In this document: positions 1 through 6,911 of the stretch, one piece after another
How the letters are laid out: each line of letters begins with the position of its first letter
Numbering within the stretch: position 1 is the first letter of the stretch
Assembly: GCA_000497405.1 (NCBI GenBank)
Contig: KI547039.1
Coordinates: 44,006 to 79,454, forward strand
Length of the DNA: 35,449 nucleotides
Direction of reading: 5' to 3'
From: Streptomycetaceae bacterium MP113-05
GTDB lineage: Bacteria; Actinomycetota; Actinomycetes; Streptomycetales; Streptomycetaceae
Program-made: the position numbers and the translations under genes
The notes under the pieces: generated by a model
Told to the model about the DNA's origin: nothing
Databases searched by the model: none
What the model saw: the letters and a program-made list of their open reading frames with translations, nothing else

Positions 1-150
1 GATGCATCCCGCAGTCCCCAGGACCGGCGGGAGTGCGAGCCCCGCGAGGAGCGCGCGCCGGGACGGCCCCCCGCTCCACGCCGCCCGGGCCGCCGCGCCG
101 GACGGCGCCGGGGCACGGTCCGTGCGGGGTGGACGGCTGGTAGGAGGCAC
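1..150 (-). CDS. N-terminus of a probable Tat-exported lipoprotein (partial, runs off left edge)
   Basis: From a GTG at 150 the minus strand is open to the window edge for 50 codons. The translation has a polar N-terminus, then SRRALLAGLALPPVLGTAGC. This reads as a twin-arginine motif (SRRALL), a short hydrophobic stretch and a lipobox-like TAGC with the cysteine at residue 49. That layout is typical of Streptomyces Tat lipoproteins such as binding proteins or peroxidases. The mature part lies outside the window, so the function cannot be named. The ribosome binding site is weak and the start could differ. The -3 lipobox residue is Thr rather than Leu, so the lipid anchor is an inference. Confidence 0.5.
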   Translation of the reverse strand, partial: MPPTSRPPRTDRAPAPSGAAARAAWSGGPSRRALLAGLALPPVLGTAGCI

Positions 151-344
151 CACGCGCGGATCGTATCCCCGGTCCGCGCCCGCCGACCCGGTCGATGTGA
201 CCCACCTCACACCCACTGGGCGCGCCGCTCACCAGTAGCGCTGCAGTACACCGGTCCTCTGCAGCTCCTCAATGTCCGCGAACGGGTGGCCAGCGACGGG
301 GACCCCGTGGTCGGGAGGCCGCCCGTCGTAGCGCGCGCTCCGCG

Positions 345-946
345 CTCGGAAAGGGCGTCGAGCAGTACAAGCCCATCAACTGGCCCTACCGCTTCCCGGA
401 GGTGTGGCAACAGGGCGGCTTCGACACGGTCATCGGCAACCCGCCGTTCCTGGGCGGCCAGAAGCTTGCCGGAATCTTGGCGAGGCCTACCGGGAAACCT
501 GATTCAACCTCAACTACTCACCATCCGACGTGTTCGAGACGTTCGCCCGCCCTAGCCTCACGCCAGCGCTCCAGCAACTGGGCGAACTCCTCGATCGGCG
601 ACGCCGCGAGATCACGCTGGAGCGGGGCGGTGGGCTCACCACGACCTACAACCGCGCCTACGGCTGGGACGACCTACTCGCTCAGCCCGGCGGTCTCGAC
701 CACGGGTTCCACGACACTCGCCAGGGCCGCCGCTACACCGTGGGTCCGGCCGTCCGTCAGGAGATACTCGACCGGCTGCTGGAGCTCAACCAGAACCGTC
801 ACGCGGCGGAAGCAGCGGCCCGACCCGCAGGACCGGAACCGCTGCCTGTCGCACCCACCCGATCAGGGCTCCGCTACGCATACGCCGCCAGGGGACCATC
901 CAGTGTCCACACCGTCGCCGCGACGCCGGACGTGCGTGCCAGGTAG
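345..946 (+). pseudogene. Decayed type II restriction-modification DNA methyltransferase fragment
   Basis: Pieces of one large N6-adenine methyltransferase family (Eco57I/type IIL-like, class I SAM-dependent) lie in order but in different frames. The first piece, 351-470, carries WPYRFPEVW and GNPPFLGGQKL, where NPPF is the catalytic motif IV. The second, 479-830, starts GEAYRET, then meets an in-frame TGA at 500-502, then NLNYSPSDVFETF, LTTTYNR, YGWDDL, and HGFHDTRQG..YTV..A.RQEILDRLLELN, the usual C-terminus of these proteins. Most of the middle is missing: NPPF is followed almost at once by the late NLNY motif, and TYNR is joined directly to AYGW. The frame change, stop codon and at least two internal deletions make this a pseudogene. 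The 5' SAM-binding part is not present. Its 3' end overlaps the convergent PIN gene. Confidence 0.8.
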
Positions 947-1347
947 CGGTCGCGTTCGACGAGGATGTTCAGGTCCCCGCAGCCCAGCTGATTACTCGCG
1001 TGTTCGACGAGGCTGCTACCGGTCTCGCCACCCGCTATCAGCGTGCGGAGGTGCGCCGCGTTCCATTCCACTTCGTTGAGCACCCAGGGCGCCTTGCCCT
1101 CCACCACCATGCGCAGAATCCCGGCGAACTGCCCGGCGCACTTACGCCGGTAGTGCCCGTTGGGGAGCTGCGCGATGTGGTTGCCCGTCTCGATGACCGC
1201 CGTCACGGGCAGCAGGAGGTGGCAGTCCCAGGCTTCGCGCTTCTCCTGCAATTCCCTGACCACCCGCTCGCGGTCCTGGCACTTGCCGGGCACCGCCAGC
1301 AGGTTACAGAGGATCGACGTGTCGACGAATTCAACCCTGCGCGCCAC
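874..1347 (-). CDS. PIN-like nuclease, partner of the AAA ATPase
   Basis: This 157-aa protein starts at a GTG at 1347, only 3 nt after the ATPase stop (1351-1353), so the two are almost certainly translated together. Visible PIN-type acidic residues are D9 in VEFVDTSIL, E53 in AVIETGNH, D125 in CGDLNILVERD and D150 in VWTLDGP. Their order and spacing fit the metal-binding site of PIN nucleases, which mostly cleave RNA. The size suits a single-domain effector. There is no adjacent small antitoxin; the neighbour is an SMC/OLD-like ATPase. By analogy with ATPase-nuclease pairs such as PARIS and Septu, I infer that it is the toxic effector of a defence module. The fold is called from motifs only. 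The gene ends convergently inside the remains of the methyltransferase. Confidence 0.7.
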   Translation of the reverse strand: MARRVEFVDTSILCNLLAVPGKCQDRERVVRELQEKREAWDCHLLLPVTAVIETGNHIAQLPNGHYRRKCAGQFAGILRMVVEGKAPWVLNEVEWNAAHLRTLIAGGETGSSLVEHASNQLGCGDLNILVERDRYLARTSGVAATVWTLDGPLAAYA

Positions 1348-1350
1348 GTG

Positions 1351-2661
1351 TCACCCGATTCCCAGCATGCGGTCGAACTCCGAGTAGTCACGGTCCCGTC
1401 GAGCCCGGTCGGAGAGGCGCCCCTGCGTGATCACCTCGCCGAGTGTTCCGGCGGCCATGGCCGCCGGGTAACCGTCGAGTTCGGTGAGGCGGGTGAGTCG
1501 GCTCGCTCCGGATGCTCGGTCCCGCCAGCAGACGACGACGCCTTCGTGGTCCGCACTGTCGAGAGCGGAGAGCAGCGCCGGGCTGTGAGTGGTGATCAAC
1601 ACCTGTGTACGGTTCTCCGCGCCCGCCTCCCTGACGAGTTGGAGGACTTCGGACGCCTGCGAGGGGTGCAGGCCGTTCTCCAGTTCCTCCACCACCAGCA
1701 TCAGCGAACGCTCGGTGGGCCGCATGCTCGACGTCCCGAGGTCGAGGCCGCCTCCGCCGGTGAGGAGTGACGTGGTGACCGCGAGGAACCGCAGCATGCC
1801 GTCGCTCATCTCGCGGGCCGGGGTGAGCCCCAGGGAGCCTTCGTCGAGAGCAAGCATCACGTCGCCGAGTTCGGAGCTGGTGACCGCGAGCGTCTCGATG
1901 TCGTGGTCGGCGAGACCTCGCAGCAGCGAGACGAGGCGGTCGAAGAGGGCTGGGTCGGTGCGCTGAAGACTTCCGATCGCGGCGGAGAGATTCTCGGCGG
2001 TGCGCCGGAGGTGGGTGTCCCGGGAGGGCACGTACTGCCGCATCAGGTGCGGCACCGGATCGAGGTGAAAGGCGCCGGCCAGCGCGGAGAGCAGCGTCTC
2101 CGCGCACCAGACGCTCTCCGTCTCGCCCTCGGTGTCACCGCTGACGCGCAGCGGCAGCTGGGACGTGAGCAGCCGCGTGCTGCGGAACGCGCCGCGCGGG
2201 TTGCGGCCGGGCCTGCCGTTGTGCCAGGCGGCCTGGATATCGCCCATGCCCGCGCTGGGCTCGCCGCTGACGAGAATGTCCCGTTGCCCTGCGACTGTGG
2301 GCCCGGTCAGGCGTTCCTCGACGATCTGCACCTCGGGCTCCACCTGGACCGTCACGTCGAGATGGATCGGCCCGTCCTCCGACTGCACGGTGCACCCGAG
2401 GGCGAACCGGTCGGAGCCGTGCGGCACGCAGCCGGCGAGCCCTCCGCGTACGGGCCCGTCCGGGCCGCGCCGGGATTCCAGCGCCTCGGCAATGTCCTCA
2501 CCTCGCGCGAGCCGGGACAACACCTCCAGGCCGTCCAGCGCGTTGGACTTCCCACTGCTGTTGCGGCCGATGAGCACCGTCAGCGGAGCGAGGCGGAACG
2601 CCTCGCCGCGGAAGCTCTTGAACGCGGTCAGGCGGACCTCTGCGATGGCCGGGGCAGTCAC
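1351..2661 (-). CDS. AAA family ATPase (AAA_15/AAA_21, OLD/SMC-like), putative defence sensor
   Basis: 436 aa from a GTG at 2661, chosen because homology begins at once with EVRLTAFKSFRGEAF, the usual N-terminus of this ATPase class, and because the GTG overlaps the upstream stop as GTGA. Motifs: Walker A GRNSSGKS at residues 32-39; an ABC-like signature MSDGMLRFLA; Walker B LMLVVEELENGLHPSQ, with EE in place of the usual DEPE; and the H-loop ITTHSPALL. The C-terminus (about 400-436) is polar and ends in EFDRMLGIG. Such ATPases power many phage-defence systems (AriA of PARIS, PtuA of Septu, OLD). Here the following gene is a PIN-like nuclease, so a two-gene sensor-effector module is inferred. 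An open frame continues upstream to 3150, but that part belongs to another, decayed gene. Confidence 0.85.
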   Translation of the reverse strand: MTAPAIAEVRLTAFKSFRGEAFRLAPLTVLIGRNSSGKSNALDGLEVLSRLARGEDIAEALESRRGPDGPVRGGLAGCVPHGSDRFALGCTVQSEDGPIHLDVTVQVEPEVQIVEERLTGPTVAGQRDILVSGEPSAGMGDIQAAWHNGRPGRNPRGAFRSTRLLTSQLPLRVSGDTEGETESVWCAETLLSALAGAFHLDPVPHLMRQYVPSRDTHLRRTAENLSAAIGSLQRTDPALFDRLVSLLRGLADHDIETLAVTSSELGDVMLALDEGSLGLTPAREMSDGMLRFLAVTTSLLTGGGGLDLGTSSMRPTERSLMLVVEELENGLHPSQASEVLQLVREAGAENRTQVLITTHSPALLSALDSADHEGVVVCWRDRASGASRLTRLTELDGYPAAMAAGTLGEVITQGRLSDRARRDRDYSEFDRMLGIG

Positions 2662-3137
2662 ACCAGCCAAGTTACCCCAGCGAATGCGCCAGGGTCCGGA
2701 CTGTTCGGGCCCGGTCTGGGGCCCGAACGATCGGCCACTCCTCCGGCGGCCTCCAATTCCTCGGCCTCCTCGACCTGGCAGTCGGCACACAGGACCTTCC
2801 CTTCCGGCTCGCGGGTGCGGACGGCGCGCTCGCAGCGGCGGCACGAGACGAGCGGCACCGAGACGGGACGCGGGCGTGGGCGGCCGGTTCCGCTGCGACA
2901 GACAGCGGGGCGGGAGGTGGGTGGTGAGGCGGTGCTCGAGAAAGCGGGCTGGGTGGTGGATCGGCACGAGCTCGGACGGCAGGTTCGCGGTCGAGGTGCG
3001 GGTGACCTGTTCGGGGGTCGCGGATCGCGACAGCCAGGTGTCGACGGACGGCGAGAGGCGCGCGATGTCGCGGGCTGAGAGCAGGAGCCGGGGTCGGCTA
3101 GGCGCAGACGGGCGAGGTCGGTGGTCGGCGATGTCAT
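2658..3137 (-). pseudogene. Frameshifted helix-turn-helix/zinc-ribbon type protein, C-terminal part
   Basis: Three segments recall the C-terminal half of a common Streptomyces HTH-type protein. LARLRLADP (from the ATG at 3137) continues in a second frame as RLLLSARDIARLSPSVDTWL, with AT PEQVTR, HHPARFLEHRLTTHLPP further on. It then returns to the first frame as SCRRCERAV and LCADCQ, a CxxC...CxxC zinc ribbon. Two single-base shifts of opposite sign, near about 3090 and 2880, are needed, so it is called a pseudogene; sequencing error is the alternative. A plausible ribosome binding site (GGAGAG) precedes the ATG at 3137. The expected winged-helix N-terminus is absent. The final TGA (2658-2660) overlaps the GTG of the ATPase, so this gene once led the same operon. 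Confidence 0.55.
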
Positions 3138-3322
3138 CGGCTCTCCGCACTCCTCACACCGCCCCGGTCAAGGCGAATCCGTCAAACCCAGCTATTCAAA
3201 CATGCGCGAAACGAGGCCGAACAATCCCCGTACTCCACGCGTAAACCACATGTCCCGCACATGATGCACCCATGCCACCGCACCCACTCTGGCACCGGTC
3301 GGCGCGGCTAGTGCAGGTTTGG

Positions 3323-4513
3323 TCACAGCACGTCAAAACCTGTCAGCCTGGTCAGCTCGTGATAATTGCCGCGTCGGGCGAGGTCCCCTTCGAATCTGAC
3401 GTCGCGCCGCGTCCGGTGAGCATCGGTCGCCCGGTCATAGTCCTCCTCGGTCAGGTAGAGGTGGATCTGACGCTGCTGGCCGGTCAGGTCCCCGTTCTCC
3501 TTCATCAGCCGGGCTTCGACCGTCACCTTCCCGGGGCCGACATCGGCCGCCCGCTGGAGCCTGACCAGGCGCCCGACCACCGTCACGCCCCTATCCGGTT
3601 CGTTGCTCCGCAGTTCCTGTGCCACTTCCCTCAGCACCGGAACCAGTCCGTGGGGAAAACTCGCGACCGCGCTCCGGTACGGCACGGGCCACCGCGGCGA
3701 CCACGCGAAGCCGACGGAGAAGCCATGGCCCGTTCTCCGATCCCGGCCGTCACTGCCGTCATGTCCGCCGATCCCGGCCAGTGCCTCACACAGATCTGCA
3801 GAGACACCGTGAGCGGCGGATCGGTTCAGGACAGTGGAATCGTCGGTGGCCGCAACCCTCCCGGCGACCTCACGCGCCTCCGAAACCGCTTCGTACAACC
3901 TTCGCGACACTTTCCGCTCGAACGGCTCCGGAGCCATGTCCAGTTCGGGGGTCTCCTCGAAGAGCGAGCCGTCCGAGGAGGCCTGAGGCAGCGGCACCTG
4001 CACTGTGAACACGTAGCTGCCCGGCTCGGTGGGACCAAAGCGGGCACTGCCGACGAAGTCCTTCGCGCGTTGAGGCTTGCGACGTGGCTGCACCAGCCGG
4101 GTCTCACCGGCCACGGTGTCACACGCCGCGGCCATGAGCAGGTCACGCGCACTCGTCACCGCGAGCACCCCGTCCTCCACCGGGATGGAACCTGACGGCG
4201 TGCGGGGCTTCGTGCGAATGTGCTGCACGTCGAGGCCGGCCAACGTCAGATCCCGGTGGACCGCCGCCGGGGGACGCCCCTCGATCTCGGCAAGGGCGGC
4301 GAGCAGGTCGGCCATCCGGTCCGCATAGTCCGCGAGTCCGCTGTCCAGGGGTAGCAGCACGCGACGATGCTGCCCCTCCCACTCCCGCTCCCAACGAACG
4401 CTGTAGCGGACCCGGCGACCCGGCTCCCACCCCCTGCTGTGAAGGTACTGCGCCACGTCACGCGGGCGCAGCCGCTCCAGTTCGTGCTCGGCGATACCGA
4501 CTGTGGTCGTCAT
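3323..4513 (-). CDS. Protein of unknown function, coupled to the DUF4365 gene
   Basis: 396 aa. I do not recognise a named domain. The ATG at 4513 overlaps the stop of the DUF4365 gene as ATGA (4510-4513), so the two are cotranslated. The N-terminus has amphipathic, arginine-rich stretches (HELERLRPRDVAQYL, VRWEREWEG). The middle has an acidic/charged helical stretch with LLMAAACDT, and the C-terminal third looks beta-rich (GVTVVGRLVRLQR, KVTVEARLM, IHLYLTEEDYDRATDAH). There is no signal peptide, membrane segment, Walker motif or clear nuclease motif. Genes like this next to DUF4365 suggest a two-gene unit in a defence island, but that is context only. Base composition and codon use match the neighbours, and the frame is intact although its partner is broken. 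Confidence 0.75.
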   Translation of the reverse strand: MTTTVGIAEHELERLRPRDVAQYLHSRGWEPGRRVRYSVRWEREWEGQHRRVLLPLDSGLADYADRMADLLAALAEIEGRPPAAVHRDLTLAGLDVQHIRTKPRTPSGSIPVEDGVLAVTSARDLLMAAACDTVAGETRLVQPRRKPQRAKDFVGSARFGPTEPGSYVFTVQVPLPQASSDGSLFEETPELDMAPEPFERKVSRRLYEAVSEAREVAGRVAATDDSTVLNRSAAHGVSADLCEALAGIGGHDGSDGRDRRTGHGFSVGFAWSPRWPVPYRSAVASFPHGLVPVLREVAQELRSNEPDRGVTVVGRLVRLQRAADVGPGKVTVEARLMKENGDLTGQQRQIHLYLTEEDYDRATDAHRTRRDVRFEGDLARRGNYHELTRLTGFDVL

Positions 4514-4858
4514 GCGGGCACTTCCTCACACGCTCGACCGAAGAGCTTGTGCAGAACGTCGATCGTGAGCAGATTGTCCCGTGGCACAGTGACAGTCACG
4601 CTCTTCTGCCCCTGCTGGACCGGCACGTGCTGCTCCAGCGACAGCCAGTACGCCGAGTGGCGCAGAATCAGGGCCTGCTCCTCGACTCGGGCGAAGTCCC
4701 TCGGGTCCGGCGGCACCACCACCATCACCAGGTAGCACGGCACCTGGCGCCGGCCACGCAGTCGCCGGTACTGCTCGACCGACAGCGAGACCGGGAAGCC
4801 CGCGCCGGTGGCGCTCGGGTTATCCACCCGGCGGGACTTCACCTGGAGCGAGATCTGC

Positions 4859-5010
4859 ACGTCGAGCTCCGGCACCTCGTGACTCCTCCACCCCGTAAAC
4901 GGGGTGGCTTCTCGCTATGCCTGGTTGGCGTCGCGACGGACCAGCCCGGCCCGTAGAACGTTGGTTGCTCCAACGACGTCGGCGTGTGCAACGAGGCCGC
5001 ACGCCGTACA
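4859..5010 (-). ncRNA. Predicted omega-RNA (reRNA) of TnpB, covering the tnpB 3' end, element end and guide
   Basis: In characterised IS200/IS605 elements the TnpB guide RNA overlaps the 3' end of tnpB, includes the end hairpin, and finishes with roughly 16-20 nt of flanking DNA as guide. Here that places the scaffold across about 5010-4879, including the perfect hairpin at 4888-4907 and the ...GGAGTCAC end. The present guide would be the flank at 4878-4859, inside the DUF4365 gene. The 5' limit is a guess; only the hairpin and the element end are visible. Confidence 0.4.
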
Positions 5011-6129
5011 TCTGAACTTCTCCTGGGTGGGCCGGTTCTCCTTCGCAGTGTGCCCGCATTCGGGGCAGGTGCGGGAGGTGTTGCGGGGGTCCACGGCGAT
5101 CACTTCCCGCCCGGCGCTTTCAGCCTTGGAGTTCAGGATCGCGAGGAACACCCCCCAACCGGCGTCGGCGATCGAACGGTTCAGCCCGGCCTTACTCGCG
5201 GCCCCGTTGGGCAAGAAGCTGCCCGGCTGCTCGGGGTCCGGCTTGGGCGCGGGGGCCTTGCTCATGTTGCGGATCTTGAGATCTTCGTGTGCGATGACGT
5301 CGTGCCTGCGGACCAGGGTGAGCGCGGTCTTGTGCGCGTGGTCGAGCCGCTGACGCCGCACCTTGCCGTGCAGAGCCGCGACCCGTTCCACGGCCCGCTG
5401 ATGATTGGCGGTGCGGTTCTTGGCCTTGCGGCGCGGGTAGCGGCTCAGCGCCCGTTGCGCGGCCTCGAGTTTCGCGGCGGCCCTGCGGGCGCGGCGCGGG
5501 TTGGGGACGTGCTCACCGCCCGAGGTGGTGAGGAACGAAGCGATGCCGAGGTCGACACCGACCACGCTGCCCGCCTTGGGTAGCGGCTCGGGCTGGGTCT
5601 GCTCGGCGGTCAGCACGACGAACCACTTGCGGCCCTCGCGCTTCACCGAGACAGTCTTGACCTTGCCGACCACGGCGCGGTGCTGGTTGACCTTGACGTG
5701 CCCGACACCCTGGAAGCGGACACGGGTGACAGGGTCGTGAGGGGTGGAGTCCCACCGGCAGCCGTCGCCGTCTTTCGGGAAGTTCACCGTGTCGAACCAG
5801 TTCACCCCCCGAAACCTCGGGTAGCCCGGAGCCTCACCGGCCTTGACCCGTCGGAAGAATGCCTGAAACGCCTTGTCCAGCCGCCTAAGCGTGGCCTGCT
5901 GGCTGGAGAAGGACCAGCGGCCCTGCCGTTCGGGGTCGAAGGCCCGGATGTCCTTGAGCTGTCCGGACTGCTGCCCGTACTTCACGCTCGTCTTCGAGGG
6001 GTGCCGCCAGGCTTCGCGGCGTTCCTGCAAGGCCCCGTTGTAGAGGGAGCAGTGATCGCGCAGCATCTCGCCCAGCGCGGCTTGCTGGCCCACGGTGGGC
6101 CGCATGAGGAACTTGTATGCACGGATCAT
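4915..6129 (-). CDS. tnpB: TnpB, RNA-guided RuvC-like nuclease of the IS200/IS605 element
   Basis: 404 aa from the ATG at 6129 (MIRAYKFLMRPT, the standard TnpB opening), preceded by AAGGGGG. An in-frame frame-opening further upstream adds 24 unrelated residues and was rejected. Order of parts: N-terminal OTF_HTH/wedge region (QQATLRRLDKAFQAFF, GYPRFRG), RuvC I GVDLGIASF with D193, RuvC II AHEDLKIRNM with E282, a four-cysteine zinc finger (CPECGH ... CTACG, residues 355-377), and RuvC III HADVVGATNVLRAG with D384. All three catalytic acids are present and length is normal. TnpB uses an RNA made from the element end to cut DNA beside a TAM, which helps retain the element after transposition. 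Confidence 0.95.
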   Translation of the reverse strand: MIRAYKFLMRPTVGQQAALGEMLRDHCSLYNGALQERREAWRHPSKTSVKYGQQSGQLKDIRAFDPERQGRWSFSSQQATLRRLDKAFQAFFRRVKAGEAPGYPRFRGVNWFDTVNFPKDGDGCRWDSTPHDPVTRVRFQGVGHVKVNQHRAVVGKVKTVSVKREGRKWFVVLTAEQTQPEPLPKAGSVVGVDLGIASFLTTSGGEHVPNPRRARRAAAKLEAAQRALSRYPRRKAKNRTANHQRAVERVAALHGKVRRQRLDHAHKTALTLVRRHDVIAHEDLKIRNMSKAPAPKPDPEQPGSFLPNGAASKAGLNRSIADAGWGVFLAILNSKAESAGREVIAVDPRNTSRTCPECGHTAKENRPTQEKFRCTACGLVAHADVVGATNVLRAGLVRRDANQA

Positions 6130-6179
6130 CCAGCCCACCCCCTTCGGGTCGAGTTCCTCGATCCTACTGCATTTGGTGT

Positions 6180-6599
6180 ATGTCACCACGTTGGGAACCA
6201 AATACCGATATCCGCCGGGGTCGTCACGTCGTCTACGACCTGCATGCGCATTTGGTATTCGTGACCAAGTACCGGCGTGGAGTCTTCGACGACGACATGC
6301 TGACGCGCTGCGAAGAGATCATGCGGAACGTCTGCACCGATTTCGGTGCCGAGCTGATCGAGTTCAACGGCGAAGAGGATCACGTACACCTCCTGGTGCA
6401 CTACCCGCCGAAGGTCGCCCTGTCGGCCCTGGTGAAGGGCGTGTCCTCCCGCTACCTGCGGAAGGAGTTCACCGGCCGCGTCAACCGCTTCATCATGCAC
6501 GGCCGGTTCTGGTCCGGCTCCTACTTCGCCGGATCATGCGGCGGGGCACCGCTGTCGATCGTCCGCCACTACATCGAGCAGCAGAAACACCCGTCGTAG
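6180..6599 (+). CDS. tnpA: TnpA, HUH (Y1) transposase of the IS200/IS605 element
   Basis: 140 aa from the ATG at 6180; an ATG further upstream at 6117 would overlap tnpB's start and adds non-homologous residues. Family landmarks: LHAHLVFVTKYRRGVF near the N-terminus, the HUH metal-binding pair in EEDHVHLLV, LSALVKGVSSRYLRKEF, FWSGSYFAGSCGGAPL, and the catalytic tyrosine in IVRHYIEQQ near the C-terminus. TnpA excises and inserts the element as single-stranded DNA using the end hairpins. Length and motifs are those of an intact enzyme. It is divergent from tnpB, an arrangement seen in part of the family. Confidence 0.95.
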   Translation: MSPRWEPNTDIRRGRHVVYDLHAHLVFVTKYRRGVFDDDMLTRCEEIMRNVCTDFGAELIEFNGEEDHVHLLVHYPPKVALSALVKGVSSRYLRKEFTGRVNRFIMHGRFWSGSYFAGSCGGAPLSIVRHYIEQQKHPS

Positions 6600-6881
6600 C
6601 CTGCGGGTCAGAGCAGTCCTGAGATCGGATTCCCTCCCCGCCTGAAGGCGGGGATTCCCTCCGAAGAGAGGGATGGACCCGGCCCAGGATCAGGTCCTTG
6701 CCGGTGTCCGGACGGCACGGAGACCTGAAAACCCGCAGCCGCAGCGATGGCGGCAACGAAGGTCTCCCCGTACCAGCCCTGGTGGTTGTTGTGCTCCATG
6801 CGCCCCCGTGCCCCGGTCGCGGGTCACCCGCCAGCACTCGGGCCCGGAGTGACGTCTCGATCGCTGTGCGCGCAGGCTACC

Positions 6882-6900
6882 CAAGGGAAGATCTTCCTTG
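6882..6900. repeat. Near-perfect palindrome between the GmrSD and DUF4365 genes
   Basis: CAAGGGAAGATCTTCCTTG is palindromic around GAAGATCTTC with one bulged base. It lies 12 nt beyond the stop of the GmrSD-type gene and 83 nt before the DUF4365 start, in a 112-bp gap between two genes on the same strand. It could be a weak terminator stem or an operator; no T tract follows on the minus strand. Confidence 0.35.
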
Positions 6901-6911
6901 AAGATCGGGAT

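Larger units (their letters stand above)
4879..6672. mobile_element. IS200/IS605-family insertion sequence with divergent tnpA and tnpB
   Basis: About 1.79 kb, bounded by restoration of the DUF4365 frame. One end has a perfect hairpin at 4888-4907 followed outward by GTGA; on the tnpB strand the element ends ...GGAGTCAC, a common end in this family. The other end has hairpins at 6636-6653 and about 6656-6673. There are no terminal inverted repeats or target duplication, as expected for HUH-transposase elements. The sequence just outside the tnpB 5' side reads TCCAT on the minus strand (6673-6677), the candidate target/TAM. tnpA and tnpB are divergent with 50 bp between their starts. Both genes look complete, so the copy may be active. 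Boundaries may be off by a few bases. Confidence 0.85.
4510..6799 (-). pseudogene. DUF4365 nuclease-like gene, split by an IS200/IS605 element and frameshifted
   Basis: The gene starts at an ATG at 6799 (MEHNNHQGWYGETFVAAIAAAAGF, typical DUF4365 N-terminus). It runs to about 6673, is interrupted by the insertion sequence, and resumes at 4878 to end at 4510. Removing 4879-6672 restores one frame across the join: TGKDLILGRVH | EVPELDVQISLQVKS. The D of GKD and the QVK together look like a PD-(D/E)xK-type core, so the element sits between catalytic elements. A second lesion, one extra base near 6690-6705, puts the N-terminal 28 residues in another frame from TGKDL. The downstream half ends with SLEQHVPVQQ and VTVTVPRDNLLTIDVL, also typical of the family. 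Whether a product is still made from the GTG at 4875 is unknown. Confidence 0.8.

Noticed and set aside
2662-3150. N-terminal extension of the ATPase to give a 599-aa protein
   Set aside because: The ATPase family starts at the GTG at 2661; the upstream residues belong to part of a frameshifted HTH/zinc-ribbon gene.
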